A stretch of 64,000 nucleotides of DNA from Mesorhizobium sp. Root554 (GCF_001427025.1 NZ_LMGA01000001.1:2553433-2617432); one strand, 5' to 3'; shown: positions 9,037 to 19,354, numbered from the stretch's first letter. Numbers and translations are program-made. Notes: generated by a model from the sequence alone, not told the origin.

Positions 9037-9651
9037 TCAAATGCCTTCGCCGGCCAGTTCCTCGGACAGAATGGCAACCTGGTTCTGCGCATTGCGCATC
9101 ATCGGATAGACGTCGAGCGCCCGCTGCCAGGCCCGGAGCGCCTGCTCCTTGCGGCCGGTGTCGCTGAAAATCTGGGCCATGCCCGAGATCGCGCCGAAAT
9201 GGCGCGGCTCGAGCTCGAGCGTTTGCTCGATGTCGGCCATCGCCTTCTGATAGTTCTTCATCATGAAATGTACGGTGGCGCGGCGGTTCCAGCCTTCCGC
9301 ATAGGTCGGCTGCAAGGTGACGACCTGATCGAGGAAATCGAGCGCCACATCGAATTTCTGTTCGCCGATGGCTTTCTGCGACCACTGCATCATCAGGTCG
9401 ATGGAAGCGCTGCCCGACTGGTTCCACTGCGCCCACACGCGGTTGGCGATCCGTTCGGCTGACTTCTCATTGCGCTCTCGCTTGAGGTCGGTGAACAGCT
9501 TGTCGAGATGCTGCGCCCGCGTCTGCGGCCCGGCTTCCGTCGACAGTTCATTCTTCGCCAAGCCATCCTTCGGCGGATCGTCGGCGGCTGCCGGCAGCGA
9601 CGGGGCTGTGCTCAGGAAAAAGGCCGTGCAAACGGCAAAAACGATCCGCAT
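9037..9651 (-). CDS. Exported tetratricopeptide-repeat protein
   Basis: A 204-residue protein with a signal peptide (MRIVFAVCTAFFLSTAPSLP, cleavage likely after PAAA). At least two TPR units follow at about residues 95-165, with FDVALDFLDQVVTLQPTYAEGW and the next 34-residue unit ending LELEPRHFGA, then a third partial unit. TPR arrays mediate protein-protein contacts; the partner is unknown. It probably acts in the periplasm and may be co-transcribed with the hydrolase at 7908. Confidence 0.82.
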   Translation of the reverse strand: MRIVFAVCTAFFLSTAPSLPAAADDPPKDGLAKNELSTEAGPQTRAQHLDKLFTDLKRERNEKSAERIANRVWAQWNQSGSASIDLMMQWSQKAIGEQKFDVALDFLDQVVTLQPTYAEGWNRRATVHFMMKNYQKAMADIEQTLELEPRHFGAISGMAQIFSDTGRKEQALRAWQRALDVYPMMRNAQNQVAILSEELAGEGI

Positions 9652-9746
9652 GCGCCGGAATCTATCCCGTCGCGGCGGATCGTCAAACTGAATTTAGCGT
9701 GAAAGCGTTCGCACCCCGCGGCGCGGGATCACAACAGGACGGCTGA

Positions 9747-9872
9747 TCAGCCCTGACGCGCCTTGTAGCGCGGCGCGGTCTTGTTGATGATGTAGACGCG
9801 GCCCTTGCGGCGGACAACGCGGTTGTCCCGGTGACGCGCCTTGAGCGCCTTGAGCGAGTTCTTGATCTTCAT
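9747..9872 (-). CDS. rpmJ: 50S ribosomal protein L36, zinc-independent type
   Basis: A 41-residue, strongly basic peptide with the L36 core ([28 protein letters not shown]). The four zinc-ligand positions of classical L36 are not cysteine or histidine, so this is the C-minus form, as is usual in alphaproteobacteria. The start is the ATG at 9872; the upstream in-frame extension would read through the leader hairpin and is not L36-like. A promoter and a terminator-like hairpin precede it at 9912-9980. Confidence 0.93.
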   Translation of the reverse strand: MKIKNSLKALKARHRDNRVVRRKGRVYIINKTAPRYKARQG

Positions 9873-9911
9873 GGTCTTGCCCGTTGGTCTGGGCCCAGTC
9901 GGGCCTAACTG

Positions 9912-9934
9912 AAAAGCGCGCTGAAACAGCGCGC
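9912..9934 (-). terminator. Terminator-like hairpin in the rpmJ leader
   Basis: On the minus strand GCGCGCTG-TTT-CAGCGCGC (9934-9916, with one extra G before it) is followed by TTTT at 9915-9912. It lies after purK but also downstream of the apparent rpmJ promoter and 40 bases before the rpmJ ATG. It could end purEK transcripts, attenuate rpmJ, or both. Confidence 0.65.
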
Positions 9935-9950
9935 CTGAATTCGTGACCGG

Positions 9951-9980
9951 CTCATAAACGAGGAGGCTCGTGCCTGTCAA
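9951..9980 (-). promoter_or_regulatory. Sigma-70-type promoter for rpmJ
   Basis: On the minus strand a perfect TTGACA box (9980-9975) is followed after 18 bases by TATGAG (9956-9951). Transcription would start near 9944, just before the terminator-like hairpin. Confidence 0.6.
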
Positions 9981-10010
9981 CCGCTGGCAAGCCGTCCGGT
10001 CGGCAAAACG

Positions 10011-11092
10011 TTAGCTGGAAAGCGGTTTCAGCCGGGTGAAATGCCCCATTTTCCGCCCGGCGCGGGCTTCCGTCTTGCCATAGAGGTGCAGCACTGTGTC
10101 CGGCTCGGCCAGCAATGCCGCAACCCGGTCAACGTCGTCCCCGATCAGGTTCTCCATAACGCAATGGGAATGTCGCCCGGCAGCCCCGAGCGGCAAGCCC
10201 GCGACCGCGCGTATATGCTGTTCGAACTGCGAAATGGCGCAGGCCGCTTCCGTCCAATGGCCTGAATTATGGACCCGAGGCGCGATCTCGTTGGCGATCA
10301 CGCCGCCATCGGCCAACACGAAGAACTCGACGCCGATGACGCCGACATAATCGAGCGCCGCCAGAATTTTTTCCGCGGCCGCGCGCGCCGCCGAGGCGGT
10401 TTCCGCTGAAATGGCCGCCGGCAGCGTCGAGCTATGAAGAATACCGTTCTTATGGACGTTCTCTGCCGGGTCATAGGCCACGACCGAACCGTCAGTCCCA
10501 CGGGCCGCGATCACCGATATCTCGCGCTCGAAGGCGACCAGCGACTCCAGGATCAGCGGCACATTGCCCATCGCCTCGCAGGTGCCGGCGAAGCCGCCGG
10601 CCTCCATGTTGCGGAAGACGCGCTGGCCTTTGCCGTCATAACCGAGCCGGCGGGTCTTCAGCACGCCGCTGCCGCCGAAGTTGGCAAGTGCGGCGGCGAG
10701 CTGTTCGTCATTGTCGACGGGGAAGAAGCGCGCCGTTGCAATGCTGATCCCGTTGAGGAACTGCTTTTCCGCCATACGGTCCTGCGCCACTTCCAGTGCG
10801 CGCGGCGGCGGCAGAACCGGCACCGAGGCGGCAAGCCTCTGCGCGGCGGTAACGGGCACGTTCTCGAATTCGTAGGTGATGACGTCGCAGGCGGCGGCAA
10901 GCTCCCGCAGCGCGGCCCCATCGTCGTAATCGGCCACGATCTGCCGGTTGGCGACCTGCGCGGCGGGACAGTCTGCCTGCGGTTCGAGGACGATCGTGCG
11001 GTAACCCAGCCGCGCCGCGGCCATGGCGAGCATACGGCCGAGCTGGCCGCCGCCGATGATGCCGATAGCGGAGCCTGCCGGAAGCGGCCCGT

Positions 11093-11096
<4 letters not shown>
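10011..11096 (-). CDS. purK: 5-(carboxyamino)imidazole ribonucleotide synthase
   Basis: A 361-residue ATP-grasp enzyme that carboxylates AIR to N5-CAIR in de novo purine synthesis. The N-terminal preATP-grasp motif [14 protein letters not shown] is at about residues 11-24; EFENVP, then GYDGKGQ in the glycine-rich ATP loop, and the metal-binding [14 protein letters not shown] segment all fit PurK. Start: GTG at 11096, which overlaps the purE stop as GTGA, indicating coupling. A longer start would overlap purE by about 50 bases and is unlikely. Transcribed with purE; a hairpin follows 77 bases downstream. Confidence 0.96.
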
Positions 11097-11590
<494 letters not shown>

Positions 11591-11714
11591 AGGCGGATCT
11601 CCGGATCATTCTCGCAACGCGACACAGGCTGTCGCGCTGCCTGAATGCGGCCATACAAGTCGACAGGCCGCGCCTTAGCGGAAATCGGCACCCCTCGCAA
11701 GAACAGCGGGCCGT

Positions 11715-11918
11715 TCAGGCGATAATGTCGGGAATGATGCGATCTTCCAGCGCCGAAAGCCTGTCCTTCAGGGCCAGCTTCTTCTTTTTCATCCGCTGGA
11801 TTTGCAGGGGATCGCAACCCATCGCGATCATCGCATTGATGGCCGCGTCGAAATCGGCGTGTTCCTGTTTCAAACGAGCAAACTCGAGACGAACTTCGGC
11901 TTGTTCCTGTTCCGACAT
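11715..11918 (-). CDS. YdcH-like (DUF465) small coiled-coil protein
   Basis: A 67-residue, highly charged protein predicted to form a helical hairpin. It carries the YdcH/DUF465 pattern: a heptad N-terminal helix (LEFARLKQEHADFDAAI) and the basic LKDRLSALED segment after MKKKK. Function is not established. ATG 11918 is chosen because residues upstream of it in the open frame are not family-like. It lies 124 bases upstream of purE on the same strand. A related gene, 12154-12333, diverges from it. Confidence 0.8.
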   Translation of the reverse strand: MSEQEQAEVRLEFARLKQEHADFDAAINAMIAMGCDPLQIQRMKKKKLALKDRLSALEDRIIPDIIA

Positions 11919-12153
11919 GGCAACCGTTCTGCAAGTCTCCGGCGCCAGGAAGGCGCCTTTCGGGCGGGGCCGGCTTGTGCTCCTCACCGGCGCGCAGCCC
12001 ATATCACATTTCACATTATCGGGAAATGCTACCACGGATTATTCGACATCCCGAAGCATCGGTGGCACACTGTCATCCTGCCGTCACAAGGCGGGCCTGA
12101 AGTGGACGCCTTTGCGGTGGCATTCGAGGAAACCATGAAAGGGAGAACCAATC

Positions 12154-12333
12154 ATGTCTCTTGCGTCCCATCTTGAAGAGCTGCAGAAGAAGCACGGCGA
12201 CATCGAACGCGAAATCGACGAAGCCCTGCTTCATCCATCGGTCGACGATCTTGACATCATCAACCTGAAGCGACGCAAGTTGGCCATCAAGGACGAGATT
12301 GAAAAGCTCAGGGCGAAACCGACCACGCACTGA
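12154..12333 (+). CDS. YdcH-like (DUF465) small coiled-coil protein, second copy
   Basis: A 59-residue protein starting MSLASHLEELQKKHGDIERE and containing LKRRKLAIKDEIEKL, which aligns with MKKKKLALKDRLSAL of the divergent neighbour. Both therefore belong to the YdcH/DUF465 family. A GGGAGA ribosome-binding site lies seven bases before the ATG. The two genes are back to back across a 235-base gap, suggesting an inverted duplication of an old paralogue pair. Confidence 0.8.
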   Translation: MSLASHLEELQKKHGDIEREIDEALLHPSVDDLDIINLKRRKLAIKDEIEKLRAKPTTH

Positions 12334-12622
12334 CGCTTCACGAACGACCTGAATTAGTTCTGCCGGCGGCATGTGACTGTCGCCGGAGCGGAGGTTGATT
12401 TCCTCACAGGCCAAACAGATGGCGACCGGCTTGAAACCGGACTTCCTTTGACTTGCGCCATCGGATTGGCGCATCCCGCCCGCGAAATGCCCGCTCCTTC
12501 ATCCCGCATCGGCACCACCCCGATTGGCCGGTACGGCGAATGGTCGCCCATTGTGACCATTGACAAGGCGCACGCCGTCCGCCACCTGATGGCTTGATGT
12601 TGCTGGATCAGGACAGCCGGCG

Positions 12623-13891
12623 ATGACCGGATATTTTTCTTCTCCCTTCCCGCGCCGCGTGTCTGTGGGCGTCGATGTCGGCGGCGTGATGGTCGGTGGC
12701 GGCGCCTCGGTTGTGGTGCAGTCGATGACCAACACCGACACCGCCGATGTCGACCAGACCGTTGCGCAGGTCGCAGCGCTTCACCGCGCCGGCTCCGAGA
12801 TCGTGCGCATCACGGTTGACCGCGACGAGAGCGCCGCTGCGGTGCCGAAAATCCGAGAGCGGCTGGAGCGGCTGGGCGTGTTCGTGCCGCTGGTCGGCGA
12901 TTTCCACTATATCGGTCACAAACTTTTGACCGACCATCCCGCTTGCGCCGAGGCGCTGGCGAAGTACCGCATCAATCCGGGCAATGTCGGCTTCAGGGAC
13001 AAGCGCGACCGCCAGTTCGCCGATATCGTCGAGATGGCCATCCGCCACGACAAGCCGGTGCGCATCGGCGTCAACTGGGGTTCGCTCGACCAGGAGCTGC
13101 TGACGCGGCTGATGGACGAGAACCAGAGCCGCGGCTCGCCGCTGACCGCATTGGAGGTCACACGCGAGGCAATCGTCCAATCCGCCATCCTGTCGGCCGA
13201 GATGGCCGAGGAGATCGGCCTTGGCCGCGACAAGATCATTCTTTCCGCCAAGGTCAGCGGCGTTCAGGACTTGATTGCCGTCTATACCGAGCTCGCCACA
13301 CGCTCGAACCACGCTTTGCATCTTGGCCTCACCGAGGCCGGCATGGGCTCCAAGGGCATCGTCGCCTCGTCGGCCGCCATGGGCATCCTGCTGCAGCAAG
13401 GCATCGGTGATACGATCCGCATCTCGCTGACGCCCGAGCCGAACGGCGACCGCACCCGCGAGGTGCAGGTGGCCCAGGAACTGCTGCAGACCATGGGCTT
13501 CCGCCAGTTCGTGCCGATCGTCGCCGCCTGCCCCGGCTGCGGCCGCACCACCTCGACCGTTTTCCAGGAACTGGCGCAGAACATCCAGGAAGACCTCCGC
13601 AGGAACATGCCCGTCTGGCGCGAGAAGTATCCCGGGGTCGAGGTCTTGAAGGTCGCGGTCATGGGCTGCATCGTCAACGGACCCGGTGAATCCAAGCACG
13701 CCGACATCGGCATTTCGCTGCCCGGGACCGGCGAGACCCCCACCGCCCCGGTGTTCATCGATGGCCGCAAGGCCGCCACGCTGCGCGGCCCCGACATCGC
13801 CGGCGATTTCGAGAAAATGGTCGCCGACTATATCGAGCAGCGCTTCGGTCAGGCAAAACCTGAATTGGGCGGCCAGCAAGCGGCCGAATAG
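12623..13891 (+). CDS. ispG: 4-hydroxy-3-methylbut-2-en-1-yl diphosphate synthase (flavodoxin/ferredoxin)
   Basis: A 422-residue [4Fe-4S] enzyme of the non-mevalonate isoprenoid pathway that reduces MEcPP to HMBPP. The N-terminal TIM barrel includes [12 protein letters not shown] near 33; the cluster cysteines are C303 and C306 (CPGCGRT) and C349 ([10 protein letters not shown]), with the glutamate of the last motif as the fourth-ligand candidate. Length matches the bacterial two-domain form. The lytic transglycosylase begins 3 bases after its stop, so they probably share a transcript. A prenyl synthase of the same pathway lies 3.4 kb away. Confidence 0.97.
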   Translation: MTGYFSSPFPRRVSVGVDVGGVMVGGGASVVVQSMTNTDTADVDQTVAQVAALHRAGSEIVRITVDRDESAAAVPKIRERLERLGVFVPLVGDFHYIGHKLLTDHPACAEALAKYRINPGNVGFRDKRDRQFADIVEMAIRHDKPVRIGVNWGSLDQELLTRLMDENQSRGSPLTALEVTREAIVQSAILSAEMAEEIGLGRDKIILSAKVSGVQDLIAVYTELATRSNHALHLGLTEAGMGSKGIVASSAAMGILLQQGIGDTIRISLTPEPNGDRTREVQVAQELLQTMGFRQFVPIVAACPGCGRTTSTVFQELAQNIQEDLRRNMPVWREKYPGVEVLKVAVMGCIVNGPGESKHADIGISLPGTGETPTAPVFIDGRKAATLRGPDIAGDFEKMVADYIEQRFGQAKPELGGQQAAE

Positions 13892-13894
13892 ACC

Positions 13895-14746
13895 ATGCCG
13901 CGAGCTCTCGGCGCGGCCTTTCTTGTCATGAGCGTTCTTTGCAGCGGTTCAACCCTTGCCGATCCGCCCATGCCGGCGAAAAAGCGCCTTATCGGCCGCG
14001 TCTGCGATCTCATCGAATTTCACGCCGGCCGCGAAGGCTTGCCGAAAGACTTTCTGGCGCGGCTGATCTGGAAGGAAAGCCGGTTCGATTCGAACGCGGT
14101 CAGCCCTGTCGGCGCCGAGGGTATTGCGCAATTCATGCCGGGCACGGCGAAGATGCGCGGCCTCGCCGATCCGTTCGACATCGAACAGGCCATCCCGGCC
14201 TCGGCCAAATATCTAGGCGAGCTTAAAACCGGTTTCGGCAATCTCGGCCTCGCCGCCGCCGCCTACAATGCCGGCGAGACGCGCGTGGCGCGCTGGCTGA
14301 ATTCGGGCGGCTTCCTGCCGCTCGAAACCGAAGACTATGTGCTCGACGTCATGGGCGAACCGGCCGAGAATTTCACCAACACCGCCTATGCCGGCACGAT
14401 CCCGCCGCTGGACAAGAAGGACGGCTTTTCCGTCGCCTGCCGCAGGTTGCCGGTCATCATGTCGAGGACGGTGCCGATGGCTGCCATCAACGTGAAGCCC
14501 TGGGGCGTTCAGGTGGCCGGCAATTTCCGCCGCTCCGCCGCCGTCGGGCAATGGCAGAGGCTGCGCAACCGTTTCCCGGCGCTTCTGGCCAACCACAAGC
14601 CGGTGGTCTCGCGCGTGCGCTCGCCGATCGGCCGGCGCGGCGTCTATGCCGTCAGGATCGGCGTCGACGACCGCGCCAATGCCGACATCATCTGCCAGCA
14701 GTTGCGCGGCGCAGGCGGCGCCTGCGTGGTGGTGCGGAACCGCTAA
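13895..14746 (+). CDS. Lytic murein transglycosylase (SLT domain)
   Basis: A 283-residue exported enzyme that cleaves the glycan strands of peptidoglycan. A signal peptide (about residues 1-22, ending STLADPP) precedes a soluble-lytic-transglycosylase domain at about 35-150. The catalytic glutamate is in LIWKESRFD; GAEGIAQFMPGTA and AAYNAGETRV are the classic SLT motifs. The last 70 residues (RSPIGRRGVYAVRIGVDDR and onward) look like a SPOR-type or related beta-alpha module with a cysteine pair. It follows ispG by 3 bases. Confidence 0.9.
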   Translation: MPRALGAAFLVMSVLCSGSTLADPPMPAKKRLIGRVCDLIEFHAGREGLPKDFLARLIWKESRFDSNAVSPVGAEGIAQFMPGTAKMRGLADPFDIEQAIPASAKYLGELKTGFGNLGLAAAAYNAGETRVARWLNSGGFLPLETEDYVLDVMGEPAENFTNTAYAGTIPPLDKKDGFSVACRRLPVIMSRTVPMAAINVKPWGVQVAGNFRRSAAVGQWQRLRNRFPALLANHKPVVSRVRSPIGRRGVYAVRIGVDDRANADIICQQLRGAGGACVVVRNR

Positions 14747-14790
14747 AAGCCGGTCAGGAGCCCGTATCGATGGACCGATCCGGCTTCAGA

Positions 14791-17142
14791 TCAAGCCGTC
14801 CTGGCGGTAAACCTCTCGCCCAGCCAGGTGCCGATCTTGGCGCCAAGCCGATCGGGAGAAATCGGTTTCGGCAGGTAATCGTCCATACCCGCTTCCATGC
14901 ATTTTTCGCGGTCGCCCTTCAGCGCATGCGCGGTGACGCCGATAATGGGGGTATGCGCACCGGTCGCCTCTTCCGCCGCGCGGATGGCGCGCGTCGCCTC
15001 GTAGCCATTCATCTCCGGCATCGAAACATCCATGAGGATCAGCTTCGGGCTCAATGCTCGATGCATCTCCACCGTCGTGCGGCCATTGCTAGCGATGCGG
15101 TAGCTCAGGCCCAGACCGTTGAGGATCTGGCTGAACACCATCTGGTTCACCTCATTGTCCTCGGCGATCAGTATATCGACCGGTCGCACGGAAGCGGAAG
15201 TGTCGTTCAAATTCACAGGTGCGGCAGCCGGCTGGCTGCGAATGAGGGTGAAAGCCTGCGGGCGCTGTATGGCCTGCGGGCGCGGCACCGCGGGCGCCGC
15301 CTCGCGCACGAACGCCGCTTTGGCCGGCAACGAACGCGCTTTCTGGATTGCTCCAATGACAGTGCCGAGCAGAAGCGCCGAGCGCGCCGGTTTGGTCAGA
15401 TGCGCAGCAATGCCAAACTCCATGATCAGCCTGCCGAAATCGATCTGGTCGACCGACGTCAGCAGGACGACGGGGATGGAAGACAGCCGGCTGTCGGATG
15501 AGATCGCCTTGGCGACGTCGGCGCCGTTCATGCCCGGCATCTGGTAGTCGAGGATGATGCAGTCGACCGATGCGCCAAGCTGGATGGCGCGGTCGAGAAA
15601 AGCGAGGCCGACAGCGCCGTTTTCCGCCGCGGCGCAATCGAAGCCCCAGCTCCGCAGCTGTTCCAGCAGGATTTCGCGGTTGACCGGATTGTCGTCGATG
15701 ACCAGTACGCGCGCGCCGGTGACATCGCCCGGCACGACCGAGTCCTGCTCGTCGGCTTCATGCACGGGCATGGGCACGCTGAACCAGAACACCGAGCCGC
15801 GGCCGATCTCGCTCTCGACGCCGATCCTGCCGCCCATGAGATCGATGAGACGCGCGCCGATCGCCAGCCCAAGGCCCGTGCCCTCATGCCGGCGGGTGGA
15901 CGAGCCGTCGACCTGGGCGAATTTCTCGAACACATTCTGCAGCTTGTCCGCCGGAATGCCGATGCCGGTATCCTCGACGCGCACATAAAGCGCGACGACG
16001 CCATCGGTGACTTCGCCCCCGACATCAATGAGAACATGGCCCTTTTCAGTGAACTTCACCGCATTCCCGAGCAGGTTGGTGACGATCTGGCGGAACCGTC
16101 CGGCATCGCCGACGACGAAGGCCGGCAGGCGCGGATCGACGCGCACGATCAATTCCAAATTCTTTTCGGCGACGCGCGCCGAGACCAGCGTCGCCACGTC
16201 CTCGACCGCTTCCGCCAGCCGAAAAGGCGCTGTCTCCAGGGTAAGCTGGCCGGCGTTGATCTTGGAGAAATCCAGGATGTCGTTGATGATCGTCAGCAGC
16301 GCATTGCCGGATTTGACGATGACGTCGGTGAAAGTCTTCTGGCGCGGATTCAACTCGGTCTTGGCCAGCAATTCGGCCATACCGAGCACACCGTTCATCG
16401 GGGTGCGGATCTCATGGCTCATATTGGCGAGAAATTCCGACTTGGCGCGATCGGCGGCCTCCGCCTTGGAGAGCGACTCGGCGCTCTCGGCGAAGGCGCG
16501 GTGGATCGCTTTCTCCATCGGCCGGAATATCCAAAAGGCGACGAGGGCCAGCACCGCGATCAGCAGGCCGCTGGCCCATAGCAGCAACCGGTCGCTGCGC
16601 CCATCGGCAAGCCGCCGTTCGCCATCCATGGCGGTGCGGGCGCGGATAAGCATCGGCCGGGCGAAGAAATTGTTCTGGTTGCGGATTTCCCGGAAGCTCC
16701 AGTCGTCGAGCTTCTGCGCCACGGCCATCAGGTTGAGATTGCGGATCATGTCACGCGTCGACCAGAACAAATCGCCATTCACCGATGCCGAACGCAGTTC
16801 GTAGCGAGCCATCTCCGACAGACGTGGTTCGATTGCGGAGATCTGAACCGACAGATGTTCGACTTCCAAACGGATGCGTTCCGCATGGCTGCTCGCCGCC
16901 TTGGCCAGGTCCGCACGGGTTGCGGGCCCCCATATCCTGGTGGCATTCTCGGCGAAATCGGTCGCGCTGCGAAGATCGCGCGTCAGGGTGGTAAGGCCAC
17001 CGCTCACGCCGTCGACATCGTGACGGAAGGAATTGATGCCCTGCAAGGCCCACATCGCAAGGCCTGACGCGAGGGCGAACAAAAGCAGACCGGACAGATA
17101 GCGAATCCGGATCGACCGGATGAAGGAAGAGTATTCCGGCAT
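14791..17142 (-). CDS. Hybrid sensor histidine kinase with two receiver domains
   Basis: A 783-residue inner-membrane sensor. TM1 at about residues 15-35 and TM2 at 187-205 bracket a periplasmic helical sensor region. A HisKA domain has its phospho-acceptor at H243 (ANMSHEIRTPMN); the HATPase domain shows NLLGNAVKFT (N360), DTGIGIP and GTGLGLAI. Two receiver domains follow with phospho-acceptor aspartates D532 (LDYQMPGMNG) and D705 (MDVSMPEMNG). No HPt domain is present, so an external phosphotransfer protein is likely. No response regulator is adjacent. ATG 17142 is chosen; an ATG six codons upstream is possible. Confidence 0.92.
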   Translation of the reverse strand: MPEYSSFIRSIRIRYLSGLLLFALASGLAMWALQGINSFRHDVDGVSGGLTTLTRDLRSATDFAENATRIWGPATRADLAKAASSHAERIRLEVEHLSVQISAIEPRLSEMARYELRSASVNGDLFWSTRDMIRNLNLMAVAQKLDDWSFREIRNQNNFFARPMLIRARTAMDGERRLADGRSDRLLLWASGLLIAVLALVAFWIFRPMEKAIHRAFAESAESLSKAEAADRAKSEFLANMSHEIRTPMNGVLGMAELLAKTELNPRQKTFTDVIVKSGNALLTIINDILDFSKINAGQLTLETAPFRLAEAVEDVATLVSARVAEKNLELIVRVDPRLPAFVVGDAGRFRQIVTNLLGNAVKFTEKGHVLIDVGGEVTDGVVALYVRVEDTGIGIPADKLQNVFEKFAQVDGSSTRRHEGTGLGLAIGARLIDLMGGRIGVESEIGRGSVFWFSVPMPVHEADEQDSVVPGDVTGARVLVIDDNPVNREILLEQLRSWGFDCAAAENGAVGLAFLDRAIQLGASVDCIILDYQMPGMNGADVAKAISSDSRLSSIPVVLLTSVDQIDFGRLIMEFGIAAHLTKPARSALLLGTVIGAIQKARSLPAKAAFVREAAPAVPRPQAIQRPQAFTLIRSQPAAAPVNLNDTSASVRPVDILIAEDNEVNQMVFSQILNGLGLSYRIASNGRTTVEMHRALSPKLILMDVSMPEMNGYEATRAIRAAEEATGAHTPIIGVTAHALKGDREKCMEAGMDDYLPKPISPDRLGAKIGTWLGERFTARTA

Positions 17143-17234
17143 GCGCAACCCCAAACACATACGCAATGTTAACGGCCGGAATTACGCTCTATTACCATTA
17201 AGATTTCGTTGGAGCCTGCCGCGAAACGCGGTGT

Positions 17235-17288
17235 TGCCGGCCACTTGCCGCGTGCGGCGATGCCGGTCACTTGCCGCGTGCGGCGATG
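17235..17288. repeat. 26-bp tandem duplication across the prenyl synthase stop codon
   Basis: The unit TGCCGG-Y-CACTTGCCGCGTGCGGCGA (26 bases) occurs at 17235-17260 and again at 17261-17286, differing at one base. The second copy contains the last codons and stop of the prenyl synthase; the first lies just beyond the stop. Confidence 0.85.
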
Positions 17289-18184
17289 AAAGCCGCGGCG
17301 GACTTGAGCAGGGCGGCTTTGTCGCCGTAGGGCTCAAGCAGTGCGTGCGCCTGGCTTACCAATCCCCACAACTGCGCTTTCGCCCATTCCTCGCCGTGAA
17401 GGGCAACGAGTGTCGCCTTGCCGGCCGCCGCGTCCTTGCCCGTCGCCTTGCCCATCGTGCGCGCATCGGCGGTGAGGTCGAGAAGATCGTCGGCGAGTTG
17501 GAAGGCCAGGCCGACCGCGGAGCCAAATTCGCCCAGCCTTTCGCGATCTTCCGAAGACGCGCCTGACAGGATCGCTCCGGCCTCGCAGGCGAAGCGGATC
17601 AGGGCGCCGGTCTTCATCGCCTGCAGCGTGATGATGCCGGCCTCGTCCGGTTTCGATCGTTCGGCCTGGAGGTCGAGCATCTGGCCGCCGGCCATGCCGC
17701 CGGGACCGGCGGCGCGCGCCAGCGCCAGGATGAGATCCGTGCGCCGTTCCGCCGGAATATCGGTCGCCTCGTCGGCAAGGATGTCGAAGGCGAAGGTCAG
17801 CAACGCATCGCCGGCCAGGATCGCCGTCGCTTCGTCGAACGCTTTATGTACGGTCGGCTGCCCGCGGCGCATATCGTCGTCGTCCATGGCCGGCAGGTCA
17901 TCATGGATGAGCGAATAACAATGGACGCATTCCAGCGCCGCCGCGACCCGCAAGGCCGCCGCGCGCTCCCCGGAAAACAGCGCGGCGCTTTCCAGGACCA
18001 TGAACGGCCGCAGCCGCTTGCCGCCATTCAGCACGCCGTGTCGCATGGCCGCGAACAGGCGGTCCGGCCTCGCGATCTCGCCGGCGAGAGGCGCGCCGCC
18101 GAGCAGGCGCTTCAACACGGTCTCGACGGCATCGGCTCCTGCCGCAAGCGCCAGTTCGAAAGCTATTTGGTCGTCTTTCAACAT
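17267..18184 (-). CDS. ispA: Polyprenyl (farnesyl/geranylgeranyl) diphosphate synthase
   Basis: A 305-residue short-chain trans-prenyl synthase that condenses IPP with allylic diphosphates. The substrate motifs are intact: GGKRLRP near 55, the first aspartate-rich motif [16 protein letters not shown] near 90, and the second, [11 protein letters not shown], near 230. It probably makes farnesyl diphosphate, the usual role of such enzymes in this group, but product length cannot be read with certainty. ATG 18184 is preferred to the upstream TTG at 18220. A 26-bp tandem duplication covers its 3' end. Confidence 0.9.
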   Translation of the reverse strand: MLKDDQIAFELALAAGADAVETVLKRLLGGAPLAGEIARPDRLFAAMRHGVLNGGKRLRPFMVLESAALFSGERAAALRVAAALECVHCYSLIHDDLPAMDDDDMRRGQPTVHKAFDEATAILAGDALLTFAFDILADEATDIPAERRTDLILALARAAGPGGMAGGQMLDLQAERSKPDEAGIITLQAMKTGALIRFACEAGAILSGASSEDRERLGEFGSAVGLAFQLADDLLDLTADARTMGKATGKDAAAGKATLVALHGEEWAKAQLWGLVSQAHALLEPYGDKAALLKSAAAFIAARGK

Positions 18185-18305
18185 TGCGGATGCGGTAGCC
18201 GACAGTCGGACATTGCGCAAGCGGTCAAGCGCCGGTATGCCGGTTCAGGGAGTTACAAGGTTGGACGTAGAGCCGATCATCGACCGCAGGATCGAGGAAC
18301 TGGGT

Positions 18306-19016
18306 ATGGCGTCGAGACCCAAACGCGGCATTCGCGCTGGTCTTAGGGGCCGGATCAGGCCCGTGGTGAAGGGACTGGTGATCCTGGCGCTGATTCCGGT
18401 CGTGCTGACGATCCTCTATTTTCCCTCCTTCGTGCATCCGGTTTCGACGCTGATGCTGAAGGATCTGGCCACCTTCTCCGGCTACGACCGGCGTTGGGTT
18501 TCGCTCGACGACGTCGCCCCGGTGCTGGCCAATTCCGTCATCATGTCCGAGGATGGGCAGTTCTGCTCGCATCGCGGCGTCGATCTCGGCGAACTGAAGG
18601 GCGTGCTGGAAGACGCGCTGACCGGCGACCTGACACGCGGCGCTTCGACCATCACCATGCAGACGGTGAAGAACCTCTTCCTCTGGTCGCGGCCGCTGGG
18701 AAGTCTGCGCAAGCTCATCGAATTGCCGCTCTCGGTCTATTTCGATGCGGTCCTGACGAAGCGGCGGATCATGGAAATCTATCTGAACATCGCCGAATGG
18801 GGACCGGGCATCTACGGCATCGAGGCTGCGGCGCAGCACCATTTCGGCGTTTCCGCTGCCAATTTGTCGCGGCGCCAGGCGGCGCTGCTGGTCGTCAGCC
18901 TGCCCAACCCGATCGCCCGCAATCCGGCCAAGCCGGGGCCCGGCCTGCGGCGCCTGGCCTCGCTGATCGAACGGCGGGCGGCAAGATCGGGCGGCTATGT
19001 CGGCTGCCTGAGATAG
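18306..19016 (+). CDS. mtgA: Monofunctional biosynthetic peptidoglycan transglycosylase
   Basis: A 236-residue GT51 enzyme that polymerises lipid II into glycan strands at the inner membrane. A basic N-terminus and one transmembrane helix (about residues 18-38) are followed by the GT51 motifs: [13 protein letters not shown] with the catalytic glutamate, [31 protein letters not shown] with the second glutamate, and [10 protein letters not shown]. The start ATG 18306 has a GAGGA ribosome-binding site eight bases upstream; an ATG at 18237 is less likely. It diverges from the prenyl synthase. Confidence 0.94.
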   Translation: MASRPKRGIRAGLRGRIRPVVKGLVILALIPVVLTILYFPSFVHPVSTLMLKDLATFSGYDRRWVSLDDVAPVLANSVIMSEDGQFCSHRGVDLGELKGVLEDALTGDLTRGASTITMQTVKNLFLWSRPLGSLRKLIELPLSVYFDAVLTKRRIMEIYLNIAEWGPGIYGIEAAAQHHFGVSAANLSRRQAALLVVSLPNPIARNPAKPGPGLRRLASLIERRAARSGGYVGCLR

Positions 19017-19171
19017 CAGCTGGCGGCGGCTTCAAAAAAAATCGCGCCAGCGCTGGCCAAAAGCCGGCAGGGCGTGTATAGGCACGCGACTTTCTTCTGG
19101 AAATCCGGCCCGACAGCTGGCCCTTTCACGAGGGCGACGCGGGCTTTTGACCGACTGAGTGGAGCATATCC

Positions 19172-19354
19172 ATGGCCGTACCGAAACGAAAAACCTCTCC
19201 GTCCAAGCGCGGCATGCGCCGCTCGGCCGACGCGCTGAAGGCCCCGACCTATGTCGAGGACAAGAACTCCGGCGAGATGCGCCGTCCGCACCACATCGAC
19301 CTGAAGACCGGCATGTATCGCGGCCGTCAGGTTCTGGAGCCGAAGGAAAGCTGA
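19172..19354 (+). CDS. rpmF: 50S ribosomal protein L32, zinc-independent type
   Basis: A 60-residue basic protein with the canonical L32 start [18 protein letters not shown] and the alphaproteobacterial body ([16 protein letters not shown]). The cysteine pairs of zinc-binding L32 are absent. A terminator follows at 19385, so this is probably a single-gene transcript; the 155 bases upstream separate it from mtgA. Confidence 0.96.
   Translation: MAVPKRKTSPSKRGMRRSADALKAPTYVEDKNSGEMRRPHHIDLKTGMYRGRQVLEPKES

Noticed and set aside
12373..12597. A 74-codon frame in the 289-base gap before ispG (GTG start)
   Set aside because: No ribosome-binding site and no recognisable motif; I see nothing else in 12334-12622.
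12608..13879. A 423-codon antisense frame opposite ispG
   Set aside because: It mirrors the codon bias of ispG, whose motifs are intact; no independent family signal.
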